Assembly: GCA_037039685.1 (NCBI GenBank) | Contig: JAWNGF010000003.1 | Location: 2,170,001 to 2,234,000, forward strand | DNA length: 64,000 bases | From: Ceratobasidium sp. AG-K | Taxonomy: Eukaryota > Basidiomycota > Agaricomycetes > Cantharellales > Ceratobasidiaceae | Reading direction: 5' to 3' | Shown: piece by piece, positions 10,876-23,160 of the stretch | Layout of the letters: the number at the start of each line of letters is the position of its first letter | Position numbering within the stretch: the first letter of the stretch is position 1 | The notes under the pieces: generated by a model | Seen by the model: only the letters and a program-made list of their open reading frames with translations | Databases searched by the model: none | Told to the model about the DNA's origin: nothing | Made by a program: the position numbers and the translations under genes

Positions 10876-12603
10876 CTACCAGAACCGCACTGACTCTATG
10901 GGAAACCCGCGAGATAACCTCAGCATCGCGACGTTACTCGACAGCGTCGAGAACTATAGGCGCATTAGTTTCTGGTACGCCCTAGCAAAGTAAACACGTA
11001 CACCGTTGCCAACAAACACTTCTGCCCTCTGAGCAATAGACATATCTATACTCTGCGAAACCCAAGTCTCTTGCCAATTCAGCTTCATGTCCTGGCTCGT
11101 CGAAACCTTTGCCCAGCCATCCTTTTTCAAGTCGGACTTGAGGGCCGCCAAATAGTCCGGCTTGCCATTCGTAAGGATATAAATCCGGTTCAGGCCAGGG
11201 TGCAAGGACCGCATGAGCTTGGCCCGCTCGACGATTTGTGCATTTGTCGGCCAGCACACGCGATGATAGGTTCGTACAGCCTCTTCAGTCGCCTTTCCTC
11301 CTCCAGCACCTTCGGGAACTTTAAACGAGTCGAGAAGTTGTGGGAGGAGTGCCCAAGAGGTATACGTAGATGACCAGTTGGCAAAGTGGGTGCAGTGGTA
11401 CTCGTAGTCGCCGCGCCGGACATGCATTGCGAGGAGGCCATCGATCTGACCGTCGGCAGGGAGGACGTATGGACGGGATATTCGTCCCTGGACTGGGCTA
11501 ATGAGTACAAAGTTGCGTCGGACCGCCCCAATGACTAGGTCGGACCATCTGAACATTGTGAGCGTGGCAGATTTGTGGAACTCTTTGAATGCCGTCAAGA
11601 CGCGTGTTGAGCCGGTTAGACTGGCGTCCAGTTAGTATTGCATTACGGTAAGCGTTGGTCTACGTACTAGAAATTGAACACCTGCTCCCGTCCGTCAATT
11701 TCTATACACCTATCATCCATGTCTCGTAGTTTCTTTGCCCAGAAGTCGATCAACGTTTGTGCGTCCGAGTCTTTCAGATGTCCTGCAACAACCTCGGTAT
11801 CTAGCCTCACGCGATCCTCCATTGGGCAAACCGTGTTGTACCAATCTTCCGTTACAGCGCGAGGACTCTTGTCCTCTGGAGGCCAAGGCCCTCCTGCAAA
11901 CAAGTATGAGCTCTTCGCTTGGACTTTAGCAAGCCAGCATACCAGCAGTTGGAGCATCCATAAACGCATTTAGGGGTATCCAAGGGGCTTCTTCTCCTGC
12001 ACCCATTGCCGGGTGAGCCGAGGCATGAAAGGGGATATTTACATAGGCCCGACCGGCCTTGTGAGCGACATGGGTATTAAGGAGACTGAAATCAAAGTAA
12101 GCCGACGAACCCAAACTAATTATAATACACCGACATTTCCTGAAGGATGTTATTCCAACTGAATACGGTCGCGCAGATCAGCTTGGCGTGCGTCAATCTA
12201 GATAAATATCCACGTACCCAAGTCCATAAACTTGATTTCGAAAACGGACGTAACGGCCGTTACGACCGGCGGGAGGGGGCAAGTTGGCGTTGTGCTGGGG
12301 CAAGTGTTTTAACCTCCGTCTATAATCCTCAAAGTTACGTCGGCCCCCGATCATCTCTGGTGCATCTGGTGGTATTGGCATATCGGCATCCCCAGAGAGG
12401 TAGAACACGACCAAGAGAAAAACACCAAGTACGACGAGTATATTTCGCGTTCGCCATCGAGAGTAACGCAACGATCGCGCGAAATTACGAAATCGCACGC
12501 TTGGAGAAGGTTTTCGAGGTTGCATCAGCTCAAAGGTGTCAGAATACGCGGATACTGGCGAGCTAGTGCGTCGGTGACCAGTAAGTCGCATTGGGCCACT
12601 CAT
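10876..12603 (-). CDS. O-fucosyltransferase-like type II membrane protein (paralogue 1)
   Basis: Minus-strand gene, ATG at 12601-12603 and TAG at 10876-10878. It has a basic cytoplasmic N-terminus (residues 1-50), one signal anchor around residues 55-70 (NILVVLGVFLLVVFYLSG) and a lumenal catalytic domain. The domain contains RNGRYVRFRNQVYGLGWNN, then MHVRRGDYEYHC, the HxRRxD signature of the fucosyltransferase (GT23/65/68) superfamily. It ends RAEVFVGNGFSTLSSNV, the usual acidic/Asn-containing C-terminal motif. It is likely a Golgi or ER GDP-fucose-using transferase, but the acceptor is unknown. The gene is closely related to the plus-strand gene at 13264 in sequence, intron positions and last residues (SVRFW). 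Fold family is confident, exact activity is not. Confidence 0.75.
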
Positions 12604-13263
12604 GTCTGGATATGAGCTTCATCGTGGTTAAGATCATCGTATTGTGTCTTGGGCAAAAATAGCTCACCTTTTTCGCTCGTGTGCTGTTGGGTTGGCAAAA
12701 TCGTGACTGTTGCTGTTTGCTGGATACGTTATGGCATGGCTCGCGTCGGCACACTGGCACGTGATATGACATCTTCTGTTTGCGCTGATCCTGGGGTTGT
12801 CCCCGATCTAGAAATCACAGGGTGGTTCCTATGTTCCCAGTTTCATGTGCTACGCGTATGCGAGGGGTGTTCCACACGACACACAACTTGAGCACAAAAT
12901 GCCTGAAAATGCAAGCTATTGGAGCTTTACTAAACAACAAAAACTCTCATTAGATTCAAGCTACCGTAAAGCATACGGCATTACCCGGTGCCCAGCAACC
13001 TCATAACGTTAGAGCGGCGGGCCGGGTCATTTCCAAGCTAGGCACGCATGAGGCACGACCAATCATTCGCTATGATGGAAAAAGGTGTGGTTATGAGTCG
13101 CAGGAACATTCCTCCGCTAAGCGCCGGTGAGGCTCCATATGGCTGCGGAAATGCGGAAAATCCAATGCGTTGGCTAACGGCATGCCTGCATTCTAGACCA
13201 ACTGTCTCTCTCCCTTGACCTTTCACCCCGACAACCACCTCTACCGCCCAACGCGAATGCGCC
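12604..13263. other. Shared upstream region of the two divergent transferase genes
   Basis: About 660 bases between the two start codons. No coding sequence was found. It must contain the promoters of both genes, which are transcribed away from each other. I could not pick out a palindrome or clear TATA box. Confidence 0.6.
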
Positions 13264-15073
13264 ATGCCTCATAAGGAGTATCAGCTACTACCGACCGGAC
13301 CCATGTCGCCTAGCTCGAATACAAATACACATACTTGGCCGGTTCCAAAATGGATGCCTCGGCATGCGAGGCTTCGGCCGCGCCAGTTTGTCGCAGCAGT
13401 GTCCACGCTCACTCTATTCGCAACTATCACTTCGTTCTTTTACTGGGACGACTTGGCGCGATATTCCTTCCGAGGACGACCACCATGGGCCTCCAACGCC
13501 GCCGATTTCGAAGAGGTTTTCTTGAGAGAGTCTACTCTTCCTCAACACGACCTCTCGGCACCCTTCCCCGAAGGAAAGAATGGCCGTTATGTACGCTTTT
13601 CAAATCAAGTCTGGGGCTTGGGGTGAGTAACTGCGAGCTTGCTGTTTCTGCTTGCTAAGCGTTGATTCTCCAGCTGGAACAATATCTTACAAGAACGGCT
13701 ACTGAATACCATCGTTGCCTATGAGTCCAATAGGGCACCAGTCTTCACGCCGTTCGAAGCTTGGGTACGTCATTAGTCACCAAGAACTAAACTTTAATGC
13801 TGATGCGCCAGGGCAGGCCCACCCTCCACGCAACGACAGCGATCCCAATGGCGAGAGAAAGGTGCTCAGCATCCCATATAACGCTCTGGTTTCTGGCCCA
13901 ACGGCTGGCGGTTCCTGGGGTTCCGGAGACCATCACCCTCGAGCCATAACCGACAAGTGGTGGGAGGTCGTGTGCCCTTTAGAGAACCGGGTAGTCATCA
14001 AGGCGGAGGATGTGATTGACAAGTTTGAGGAGAAAAATCTCGATGGAAAGCGGACTGTCCAAGAATGGTCTTCGCTACTCAGAGGTATCCCAGAGAACTG
14101 TGTGGAGATTGTCGGCACGCAAATCTTTGATTTCTAGTAAGTCTTTCCGTATGGCTTGAGCATCCTTTATTGAACGAGCTCCCAGTCTAATTGGTTCAAC
14201 CCGCGTTCTTCCCTTGTGGGACTCTTTCTCCAAACACCCTGCGATTCAACGACTCGACGACTCAGAGATTGTAAAAGCCGCAGTGCAAAAAAACATGGGC
14301 AAGCTTCAATCAACGGGTGACTTTTCTTGGAGGCCAGCGGTATGGCAACCAAAGGGAATTATCGCCGGATTGGCCGCCGTCCATATCCGGCGCGGAGATT
14401 ACCTGGAGGGAGGGGAGGAAGGACATTGTGTACATCTGTCCAAATGGGGAAGTACTTATACCGGTACGTATCGACGCGCGCTGTCAACCATTTGCGATCC
14501 TAAGCAGGCATTGTATAGGATGGAATCAATTGCCACAGCTGTACGACACGTTCACGCCTCCCCCAAGAGAGGGTGTCCCATGGGGTGAAAACGTCAGTGC
14601 CCTAGCAACTGACCAGCCAGACCTCAGACTGATCTTATCCCCAAACAGACCCCCGAAGTGGAAGATTATTATCTCCAACGTTGCCTCCCCACTCCCGCAC
14701 AAGTCGCCTCCCGCCTTCGTACTCTCCGATCTGGACGTCGCGGGCGTCTCTCGCACGTCTATGTTGCCACCAACGCCGAGCAGAGCTATCTCGACGAACT
14801 ACGCGTCGTTCTAGCCGCAGACGGGTGGTCGCCTGACGCGATTACGACGAGCAAAGATCTAGAACTCAACTGGCAGGCCGAGTCGGTTGCTATGGCTGTC
14901 GACATGTCCATCCTTTCTAGGGCAGAGATGTTTGTCGGGAACGGGGTACGTGCATACACACATCTCGCCCTTGACCTTACTAACAGGTTACCTAGTTCTC
15001 GAGCATGACGAGTAATGTGGTCATGAAGCGGTTGACTACGGGTATGCCTTTGGATAGTGTCAGATTTTGGTAA
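13264..15073 (+). CDS. O-fucosyltransferase-like type II membrane protein (paralogue 2)
   Basis: Exons 13264-13622, 13674-13764, 13817-14136, 14186-14463 and later ones end at TAA 15071-15073. A cytoplasmic segment of about 40 residues is followed by a signal anchor (FVAAVSTLTLFATITSFFYW) and a lumenal domain. NGRYVRFSNQVWGLGWNNIL mirrors the neighbour at 10876. The HxRRxD motif is VHIRRGDYLEGGEEGHC, with a five-residue insertion compared with the neighbour. The C-terminus is RAEMFVGNGFSSMTSNV and ends SVRFW. Both enzymes are probably Golgi glycosyltransferases. The exon 3 acceptor at 13816 (after GGGCAG) was chosen because it keeps frame; the closer CAG at 13811 would not. Confidence 0.75.
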
Positions 15074-16367
15074 CATTGCATTCATTGGGTTTGATCCATC
15101 TTAAATTATACACCACCAACACACTGTGGTGTTTGTGTTCATCGAGCTTTCTATCATTTTTGATGTACCTATTAGGATACCGTAATACATGCATGATGTG
15201 GTTACTGTAAAAATAGGGATCTGCCTCGGGGTAACTTCGAGGCACGTTTAGAGGACTGGGTTATTGCCCTTGGCGACTCGTCAGTGGTGGGGTTGTTGTA
15301 AGCATAAGACCTATAATGAAGATCGGAAGTGGCGGTGGACCCCGTCGAGGCGCATAGAACACGATGTTATCCAGCAGGTGCGCTCCTACTCGCGAGGCAC
15401 GCCGTAAGGAGTGTGAAGGTACCATGGGAGCTACGCGTAGAGTGTGTCGCACGTTGCTACCAGGTCCTACACAAGATTGGGTTGTGCCTGGGGAGATGAC
15501 GCTGGGTACCATCCCTCCGAATTGCTCGCATACACGCTCACAATTCGTCCTGGACGATATACCTGGGTCATCAATTCATTCCAAACATCAACCGCGGTGA
15601 TGGAAATGATATCACCGGTCACATTTTGCCTGTTGGCGTTGTCAAAAACATGCTCGGAAACGTGGAAGTCATTGAAATTGCAAGGGATGAATTTGAGAAA
15701 GTTCAGAAGCTTCGAAGATGGGCGCTTGTTGTGGCGTCCACCCTCGGCCATTCAAACAAACCCACCTCAAGCAAGCTTTCCGTGAGAGGTTAGTGGATTA
15801 GCCAATCTGAGATCTATTGTACCTCTCTGACCTGTAGCACCTCCTATGTCAGCAATTCCCAGTTGTTTCCATGAATATCGCAGCTTTATGTCTACGTTGT
15901 ATAGCCACCCCCACATCCCACTATTTCCGGTTGGTGGCGGTTTAAATCTAAACGTTCATCGCTATATACCGGAGCTGAGTGAAATGTTTGAATGTGTGGT
16001 ACACCAACGAGTCCAACACATTTGTGCTCTCCAGCTCTACCGACCTGAGACTCCGAGCTACGTGATTTCTCAACAAATTCTGAGAGGTGATCGAGAGTGA
16101 GAAGAGTCTGGACACACGAATGTGACATAATGAGTTGGCATAGCTTTGACGGCGCCTGGATAAGAACGCTTCGCTGATCTCGGGCACTCTACCGTATCCA
16201 GATCTAACTGGAACAATACTAACAAACGACCCCTGTTGCTAACATTCTTATGAGGACTCCGACAGCTTCCACCACTTCTTCTCCGTTCTTACCTCCACGA
16301 CTTTTGCATTTCTTGTTCACTTGAACACTCGCCCAACGCTGCCTGTCCTTACATCTTGGTTGCTGCA
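15074..16367. other. Gene-poor stretch with an unresolved spliced reading frame
   Basis: No recognised gene. On the plus strand, about 15545-15787 is open and reads NRGDGNDITGHILPVGVVK and EVIEIARDEFEKVQK. It is followed by a good intron (GTTAGT to CTGTAG, about 15788-15837), then an open exon to TGA at 16098-16100 (HPHIPLFPVGGGLNLNVHRY). The frame upstream of 15545 is broken and no convincing start was found. Open frames also exist on the minus strand (15467-15751, 15948-16187). It could be a decayed or fast-evolving gene. The last 270 bases should be promoter of the glutaminase gene. Confidence 0.35.
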
Positions 16368-19300
16368 ATGCTGGGCTCGTACTCGGCCTGGGGCTGTATT
16401 GCCACACTAGCCGCGTTTTTGAGTTCTTTTACACCACTCGCTCAAGCTCAGAACGTTAGCTGGCAAGCAACTCCATTCAACCCGCCCGCTTTCCCACTAG
16501 CCGTCAAGTCACCCTATGCTTCAGCCTGGGCTCAAGGTGCTGATACGGCACTTGCGGGACGATGGCCGTACTTTTGGGGCTCTGGAGTACGCGTAGCTTC
16601 TGTCAAGCTTTGATGAACGATCTAATCATGGTAATTTTGAAACATTGTACAGATTCTTGGATGGGCGTGTTTTGCCAGAGTTGACAACACATCATATGTC
16701 GTCTTCGGTTCCCCGGGTGGTGCAAACGCCACTACACAGACGCAGACTCAGGTATGTAAACAACATCTGCACGAACGATTCAAGGGTTTGATTTAGAAGT
16801 ACTGTAGTTCACGACCACTCGATCGGTTATCACGTCTCGTGCCGGACCAGTTGATCTGACGGTTACGTTTCTGAGTCCGCTCGATGTAAGCCTCCATGTT
16901 TTATTAGTGTGGTCGTTGGGCTAATGTATGGGTCTAAAGTACACAGATCTTGTTCGGCTATCTCTCCCTTTCTCGTACTTCTCAGTCTCAGCCGTCTCGA
17001 ATGACGGACAAGCCCACACAGTTACTGTAAGCCAATCATAGTCGTAGAAGTGTATTATGTCTAATACGATTGCATATAACCAGATATACGCTGATATTAG
17101 TGGAGGTGTGTTTGATTGCCGGGATCGATTTTGTGCCAACTAAGTGTCCTGTCCAGAGTGGATGACCGGGAACAATAAACAGACAGCACAATGGTCAACA
17201 GTTGCGGATAACGGAGCGGTTGCACACAAGATGTCCCTTCAAACGTCGAGCGAATTTGTCGAGACTCAACAGCGCGCTCAATGGGGGACGGTTTACTTTG
17301 CTGCCAACATGGTGCGTATCGCGGATGCTCATGTTGGTCGTGCGGGAGTTGAACCTCCTACCCCATAGACCGATGGCACTACCTGGCAAAACGGTGGGGC
17401 TCCCGCCCTTCGGAGCCTCTTCCTCAGGGCAGGAGCACTTGCAAACACACGAGACACCAAGTTCCGAGCTGTCGATGACGATTGGCCCGTTCTGGGGATT
17501 GCTCAAAATTTAGGCTCAGTGACTACGGCAGCGCAGGTTGCAACCTTTGTTCTTGGGCATACAAGGAATCCGGCCGTTCGATATAACACCGGTAATGGCC
17601 TGGAAGATCGGAATCTGTACTTTTTGTCCAAGTACACGAATGAAGAGGATGCTGTCAGTAGTTTTTGCTAGTCAATTTGTGTCAGTACTAACCTGGCTAT
17701 TTTAAAGGTCCGGTTTGCAATCGCAGACTACCCCAACGCCCGTGTCGCTGCTACTCAATTCGATGACAAGGTTCAGACTGACGCTGAAAAGATTTCGCCC
17801 GACTATGCATCAGTACTTGCGCTGGGCACACGACAAGCATTTGCCAGCATGGAGATTACGCTTGCCGGGACGGGTAGTAGTGCCGACTTGCAGGACATCA
17901 AATTGTTTACCAAGGACACAGCCATGGGCGATGGGTCTAGCAGTAAGCCAACGCATTCATATTGCTTAGTTATCCAATGCTTACTCTTGACCTAGTGAAT
18001 GGAGTGTTTTCGACTGTCGATCACCTGTACGCAATCATGCCCATGCTGATCTACACAAACCCCAACCTTGGAAACTATGGTCTTGCGCCGCTTCTCGAAT
18101 ATGCACCATCTTTCGCTCAGGAGTTCGCGGCGCATGATTTAGGACTCAGATATCCTGTCGCGTCTTCGCATCCTGATCAGGCGCGCAGTCCCGTCGATGG
18201 TGAGCATACACTCTCTTACGTTGTCTACATCCGGGCGCTGACACTTAAGCACATGATAGCGACGTCAAACATGATTATTCTAACGGCTGCGTTTATGAGG
18301 TACTCGGGTAACGCTGGGTTGGCCGCTAAACACGTATGTTATTTGAGGTCTATCTTAACTTTGCCTTGCTCATCCGTTCACCTAGTATTATACCCTCAAG
18401 AAATGGGCGGATTATCTCGTGAAGACTGCTCTGGTTCACCAAGAACAGTATGTCAACTTGAATTTTGAAGTTTGGGTTTGTTCATAGGTAGTCCGAACGT
18501 ACAGGTTGACGGGCGACTGGTTTGTCACCACCACAGGTGCCAACCAAACAAATCTGGCGCTGAAAGGTTTAATCGCATTGAGGGTAAGCTACTTGCAAAG
18601 TCTTGAGGGTTTTTGTTTAACACCAGCTACTGAGCAGAGTATGGTCGAGATTCAAAATGCGGTTGGGATGTCAAACGAGTCTTCAACTTATAGCGTAAGT
18701 TCGGCCGGACCAAATCCGGCACCTGGCTTACATTTTCTCTTCATAGGATGCTGCCAACTCCGGTTTGGAGCAGTGGATTCAACTCAGTAGTTCTGGTACC
18801 AAGTACACGTATGGGTCGAGTGCGCAGTCGATCCTCCTTCATGCGCTCTACGCCGACAAAATCCTCGGCCTGAACTTTGTACCTGAGAGCGTATATGCGC
18901 AACAACGAACACAATACGCGTCCGCCATGAGTGAGTAACACGTTTGTTTCAATCACGCGTCACCCGGCTAACGCGATTATTTTACAGAGGAGTTCGGCGT
19001 GCCTCTAACTGGCGCAAGTACCCTTACCACCACCACTTGGCAATACTTCACCCTCGCCGCGCTCACCGCCGGTGGTAACGCAAATGCCAACGCGTTCACA
19101 TCCATCAAGAACTTTGCAATCAGGCCGCAGACAGATGCCAAAGTATATGCTCCGGCGGATGTGTATGATGCGGTTAGCGGACAGGCTGTACAAGGCTACG
19201 GAGCGCGCGGACATGTAGGAGGCGCGTACGCAGTGTTAGCACTTGGGTAAGTAATGTCGTCATAGCTAACGTTCAAGTTTGCTAACGCTCTTTGTAGTTC

Positions 19301-19460
19301 TCCTGTTCAGCAAATTACACCTGTTGCCGCATCGCCTTCTCCGGGCCCATCTGGGACGGGCAATTCGAACGCGGCTGGAAGAATTGTCGTGCACGATGCT
19401 TATCTGTTGGCCTCTTTATTCATGGTAGTCCCGTGTTTGTTTACACTACTGGTGCTCTGA
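16368..19460 (+). CDS. Secreted glutaminase A-like protein (GtaA family)
   Basis: About a dozen exons from ATG 16368 to TGA 19458-19460, encoding roughly 680 aa. I chose this ATG because it opens directly into a signal peptide (CIATLAAFLSSFTPLAQAQ). Then follow the DUF5127/DUF4964 beta-sandwich region (WPYFWGSG; LPFSYFSVSAVSNDGQ) and the DUF4965/DUF1793 helical toroid region. The latter contains WPVLGIAQNLGS, YPVASSHPDQ, SSNMIILTAAF and TWQYFTLAAL. This order is typical of fungal glutaminase GtaA, which deamidates glutamine outside the cell. A Ser/Pro-rich linker and a terminal hydrophobic segment (LLASLFMVVPCLFTLLVL) suggest a GPI anchor, so the enzyme may be wall- or membrane-bound. Family assignment is strong; activity on free glutamine is inferred. 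Confidence 0.88.
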
Positions 19461-19810
19461 GCATCAACCCATCGATTGTTGCGTGCATATTCCTTGGTCT
19501 TCCGGTATTGTTTCGTCTTTTTGCTAGGATCGGATTTGGATTAAATACATTGTTGCCGGTCATAACAATGCTATAACTGCTCGTTGTATAGTTAGAATGT
19601 CTGAGCGTTCGCTCATGCGCGGTAACAAGAAGTCGAGGGCTTTGTAGAGGTCATAACCAAGGTTTTAGGTCGCATATAGGGATTTAAAAAAAAATCCAAA
19701 ATGGGGAAGTTAAAACAGCTACTAATCAGACTACTAGGATGACTTGAAATCATCCGCCACTGCCCATAAGTAGTATACGCCTAATAGACCCGTCAACTAA
19801 ATTCGATCAA
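19461..19810. other. Intergenic, between convergent genes
   Basis: 350 bases between two stop codons on opposite strands. It holds only the 3' UTRs as far as I can see. Confidence 0.6.
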
Positions 19811-21362
19811 TTAAAGTTCATTGTACATACCCAACGACCGATACGGCCCCCAAGCTTTAGTCAACTCTTCCATCTCGTTTGGTAACAAGTAACATCCCCC
19901 TTTGGCTTTCTTTCCATTTGCTCTTGACTTGAGCGTCTCCAGAGTGATTCCACTTGGTAAAGGAATGGGCGACGAAGGGATGAGTGGGATAGTTTGTTCG
20001 TCAGTAGTTGCGTCCTTTTTGTTTTTGGAGCCGGATGCTACACGTTTCCGGGTTGGCGTCGTTGGGTGAGTGGTAGGTGCTGGGGGCGCCGATACGGAGT
20101 CTTCGGATGGGGATGCAGCAGATCCTGACCAGGTTTTCGGTAGGGTCGCAGGCGCTGGAAGTATTGAACTTGACTCGGCGGTTTCAACTGTCTCAGCAGC
20201 CTCTGCTTTGACCGTTTCAGCATCTGCGTCGTCTGTCTTGGGTAACTTCCTGGGGTTCAGGCGCAGTGGATACTTGTCGGGCTCATGAGAGGAGAGAATC
20301 CAGTACAGCAGCCCACGTTGGGTTCCGAGGTCTCCTACAGGCAGGATGTCTGGTCGGCGGAGGGAAAACATTGCGAACATGTCCACAGTCCACTGGAAGA
20401 TACATAAATTTTGTCATTTAATGCATGGATCACGAGGAACCTACCCTTCCTATGCCGCGTACGGCAATAAGCATATCAGATAACTCCTGATCAGTTGCCT
20501 GGGCGAGTTTGTCGGTCGAGAGACGCCCGTCCGCGAATCTAGCAGCGAGATCCAAGACTATTAGCGTCGTTGGTTAGCTCAGGGCGGATCGGTTGAGGAA
20601 TGCTGCATGCCATATTCTGCTTTGCGCGTACTAAGGCCGGCGGTTTTAAGTATCCCCACATCAACACTTGCGAGTCGACCAGGAGAAGGGAAGTTATAGT
20701 TCAGTGGGCTGAAATGGGAATCGTCAATACCGATGCAATATAATTCAATTAGGCCCACGTTTCGTGCGTTAATGGGATTTTTTCGGGTAGTGAACGATCA
20801 AAAAGGCGCAAGAATCGATGTCGGATTGACTTGGCAGCCAACCAGGATATTTGCTGCCCTCTAAGATACGTTTTTAGATACAGACTCGCAGGACCAAGAA
20901 ATCCACTTACAATATGGATGTAACGAGAGTTCTACATTCATATTAATACTCGTTCAAGTTCAAAAACAGCGAAAATGCGTACTGAAATGGGTCCACAGGC
21001 TCAAGGTGCTCAAACGGACGACATGGCAGCTGCGCAAAAATAGTCTCAAATCGGCTATCGGATTTGATAAGGTGACTCTTTGCGTCATCGAAAGAGAATG
21101 AAAGCACGGCGGGGATCATAACAGGGTCGTATGGTGTTTCCACATAGTCGGGGAGTGTGGGTAATGCCGCCGATGCGGTTGGGCCACCGGACCTTGATAC
21201 ACGCCGTTTGGGAGTGGGCGATCCCGATTCCGCAGTGGTACGTTTTCGGCGCGGGAGAGTCGCTGGAGATTGCGCCACAGGCTCGTTTGGCGCGGGTGTG
21301 CTTGTGAGCAGACCAGAAGTGGAGCGCATACGGGTTGCGGATCTGGTTAGACGGGCAGCCAT
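19811..21362 (-). CDS. MAG1: DNA-3-methyladenine glycosylase (HhH-GPD, MAG1/AlkA type)
   Basis: Minus-strand gene of about six exons, ATG at 21360-21362 (MAARLTRSATRMRS) and TAA at 19811-19813. After a basic, Ser/Pro-rich N-terminus comes the HhH-GPD core: DPFQTLVTSILGQQISWLAA, then KTAGLSTRKAEY, the hairpin RGIG followed by WTVDMFAMFSLRRPDILPVG. The catalytic aspartate is in PVGDLG. The protein removes 3-methyladenine and related alkylated bases in base excision repair. Compared with the yeast enzyme it has a long, charged insertion after the core (Ala/Glu/Thr-rich, about 20000-20240) and a short conserved end (EELTKAWGPYRSLG), typical of filamentous fungi. It shares its upstream region with RPB3. 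Confidence 0.9.
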
Positions 21363-21662
21363 GACTGAGAAATTCGCTAAAATGAGCCCAAGCACAAGAT
21401 ATAGAATACAGATAGGTACCAAGTGCAAAGGCTCAGAAATCAAGCGGGTGGAGTCGTGGCTGAGGATTGGGAGCAACCATCAGTCATCCATACTCTATTG
21501 ATACTTGTTGACGTCCGCGAGTCTTGGTCAGCACCAAACAAGCGCCTGCGAGTTGTATTGTGCTTCGACAGACAGACGGGGACACTCTAAAGCTTCATTT
21601 CTTTGGAGTTGACTTCATCATTCACAGAAACTCACGATTACTGTTAAACGACATTACGAGCC
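21363..21662. promoter_or_regulatory. Divergent promoter region of the MAG1-like gene and RPB3
   Basis: Exactly 300 bases separate the two start codons, which face away from each other. No ORF or repeat was found; the region presumably holds both promoters. No specific motif was recognised. Confidence 0.45.
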
Positions 21663-23160
21663 ATGAATCAAGAAAATGCGGGAGGTCCCGTCCTCACCAT
21701 CCGCGACATTAAAAAGCAGTCGGTCAACTTTGTGCTCGAAGGTGTTGAACTCGCGTTAGTATTCTTCAGGAGCCTGATATCACGACGATATAAACGATCC
21801 CCCAAACAGCTTTGCAAACTCACTACGAAGAGTAGTAATGGCAGACTTGCCGACGCTCGGTGAGTAAGTTGCTCTCGTGTATTCCGCGACGCCTTGCCTA
21901 AATAGTATCCAGCAATTGACTTGGTCGAAATTGAGAGCAACACGACCGTCCTCGCCGATGAATTTATTGCACACCGGCTTGGCATGGTGCCATTAATTAG
22001 TTCTAACTGCGACGAAGCCCTGCGGTATACTCGAGTATGTTTACATGTGGCTGGGGCTCGCTGTACACTCATTATTTGACTTAGGACTGCACCTGTATTT
22101 CCCGATGCAAGTACTGTTCGGTGGAACTCTTCCTTCACGTCGTTTCTACGAACCAGCCTGTGGATATTACGTCCAACAATCTCGATATCGTACCATCCGG
22201 TGGAGGAGAGTTTGGGGAAGAAAATGAGGGTGAAGCGGGTGACGAGCTTGAAAAACGGCCAGCGGATTTCGGACAGCCAGTTGGCAAAGGTTCGTTGTTT
22301 TCTCGGCCTTGGGAATGTTTTCTGACGTGCAAGTCTTCTAGGCGATCCAAACGTTCCACCTGTGTTGCTATGTCGTATCCGAAAAGGCCAGGAGCTCAAG
22401 CTTCGCTGCATAGCCAAAAAGGTACGCGTCACCGTGCCTTCTTGGTACTCGTATTAACCGAACTCGTAGGGTACCGCGAAAGAGCACGCCAAGTGGTCTC
22501 CATGCACAGCACTGGGCTTCGAATATGATCCTTACAACAAGTTGCGCCATACCACATACTGGTACGAAGTAGACTCGCGCGCCGAATGGCCTATGAGCGA
22601 AAATGCCAAGGAAGAAGAGCCTCCGCACGACGACGAGCCGTTTGACTACCTGGCGAAGCCCGAAAAGTTTTATTTTGACGTCGAAACTGACGGGAAAATC
22701 GCTCCCCGAGAAGTTGTACTCAAGGTGTGTGCCTTGATAGATAGGCCTTGACGGACATGGACTAAGCTGTGCACAGGGCTTGATCGAGCTGCAAACTAAA
22801 CTCGGGAATCTTATTCATGGATTGACCCCCCGTAACGAGTTTGAAAGCGACCCGGGTCCTGTTGCGGGTATGCCGCCTCGACCCAACGGAACACGACCAC
22901 AAGCAAATGGATGGGCTGGTTCTCCTGCTCAAGCTCCCGCTGCTGGAGGGTGGGGCTCGAGTAGCCCTGCCAATGGTGGGGGTGGATGGGGTTCGAGTCC
23001 CCGAGCTGGAGGTGGAGGATGGGGTGCGTCTGGCAGCGCAAGTGGAAGTGGAGGCGGTGGCTGGGGGAGCCCCGCGAATACTGCTGGAAACACAGGAAAC
23101 ACAGGAGGTGGTTGGGGATCTCCTAACCGTACCGGAGGTGGTGGTGGATGGAACATGTAG
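21663..23160 (+). CDS. RPB3: RNA polymerase II subunit RPB3 with a GW-repeat C-terminal tail
   Basis: Starts at ATG 21663 and ends at TAG 23158-23160; about 393 aa. The alpha-like core is clear: [54 protein letters not shown], the zinc site [10 protein letters not shown] (four Cys), [18 protein letters not shown] and [15 protein letters not shown]3 pairs with RPB11 to nucleate Pol II assembly. The core ends near [13 protein letters not shown]. After that comes a tail of about 90 residues, low in charge and rich in Gly, Ser, Ala and Pro. It holds seven Trp, each preceded by Gly; five are in GWG. Known yeast and animal RPB3 proteins lack such a tail. The tail is in the same open exon as the core end, so it is not a splicing artefact. 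Confidence 0.95.

Noticed and set aside
17325..17370. A tRNA-like T-arm on the minus strand (GGTTCAACTCC) inside a glutaminase gene intron
   Set aside because: The stem pairs fail beyond two base pairs, and the intron is too short for a full tRNA with acceptor stem.
21668..22432. Minus-strand 254-codon frame opposite RPB3
   Set aside because: It runs antisense through RPB3 exons and introns, which are conserved on the other strand.
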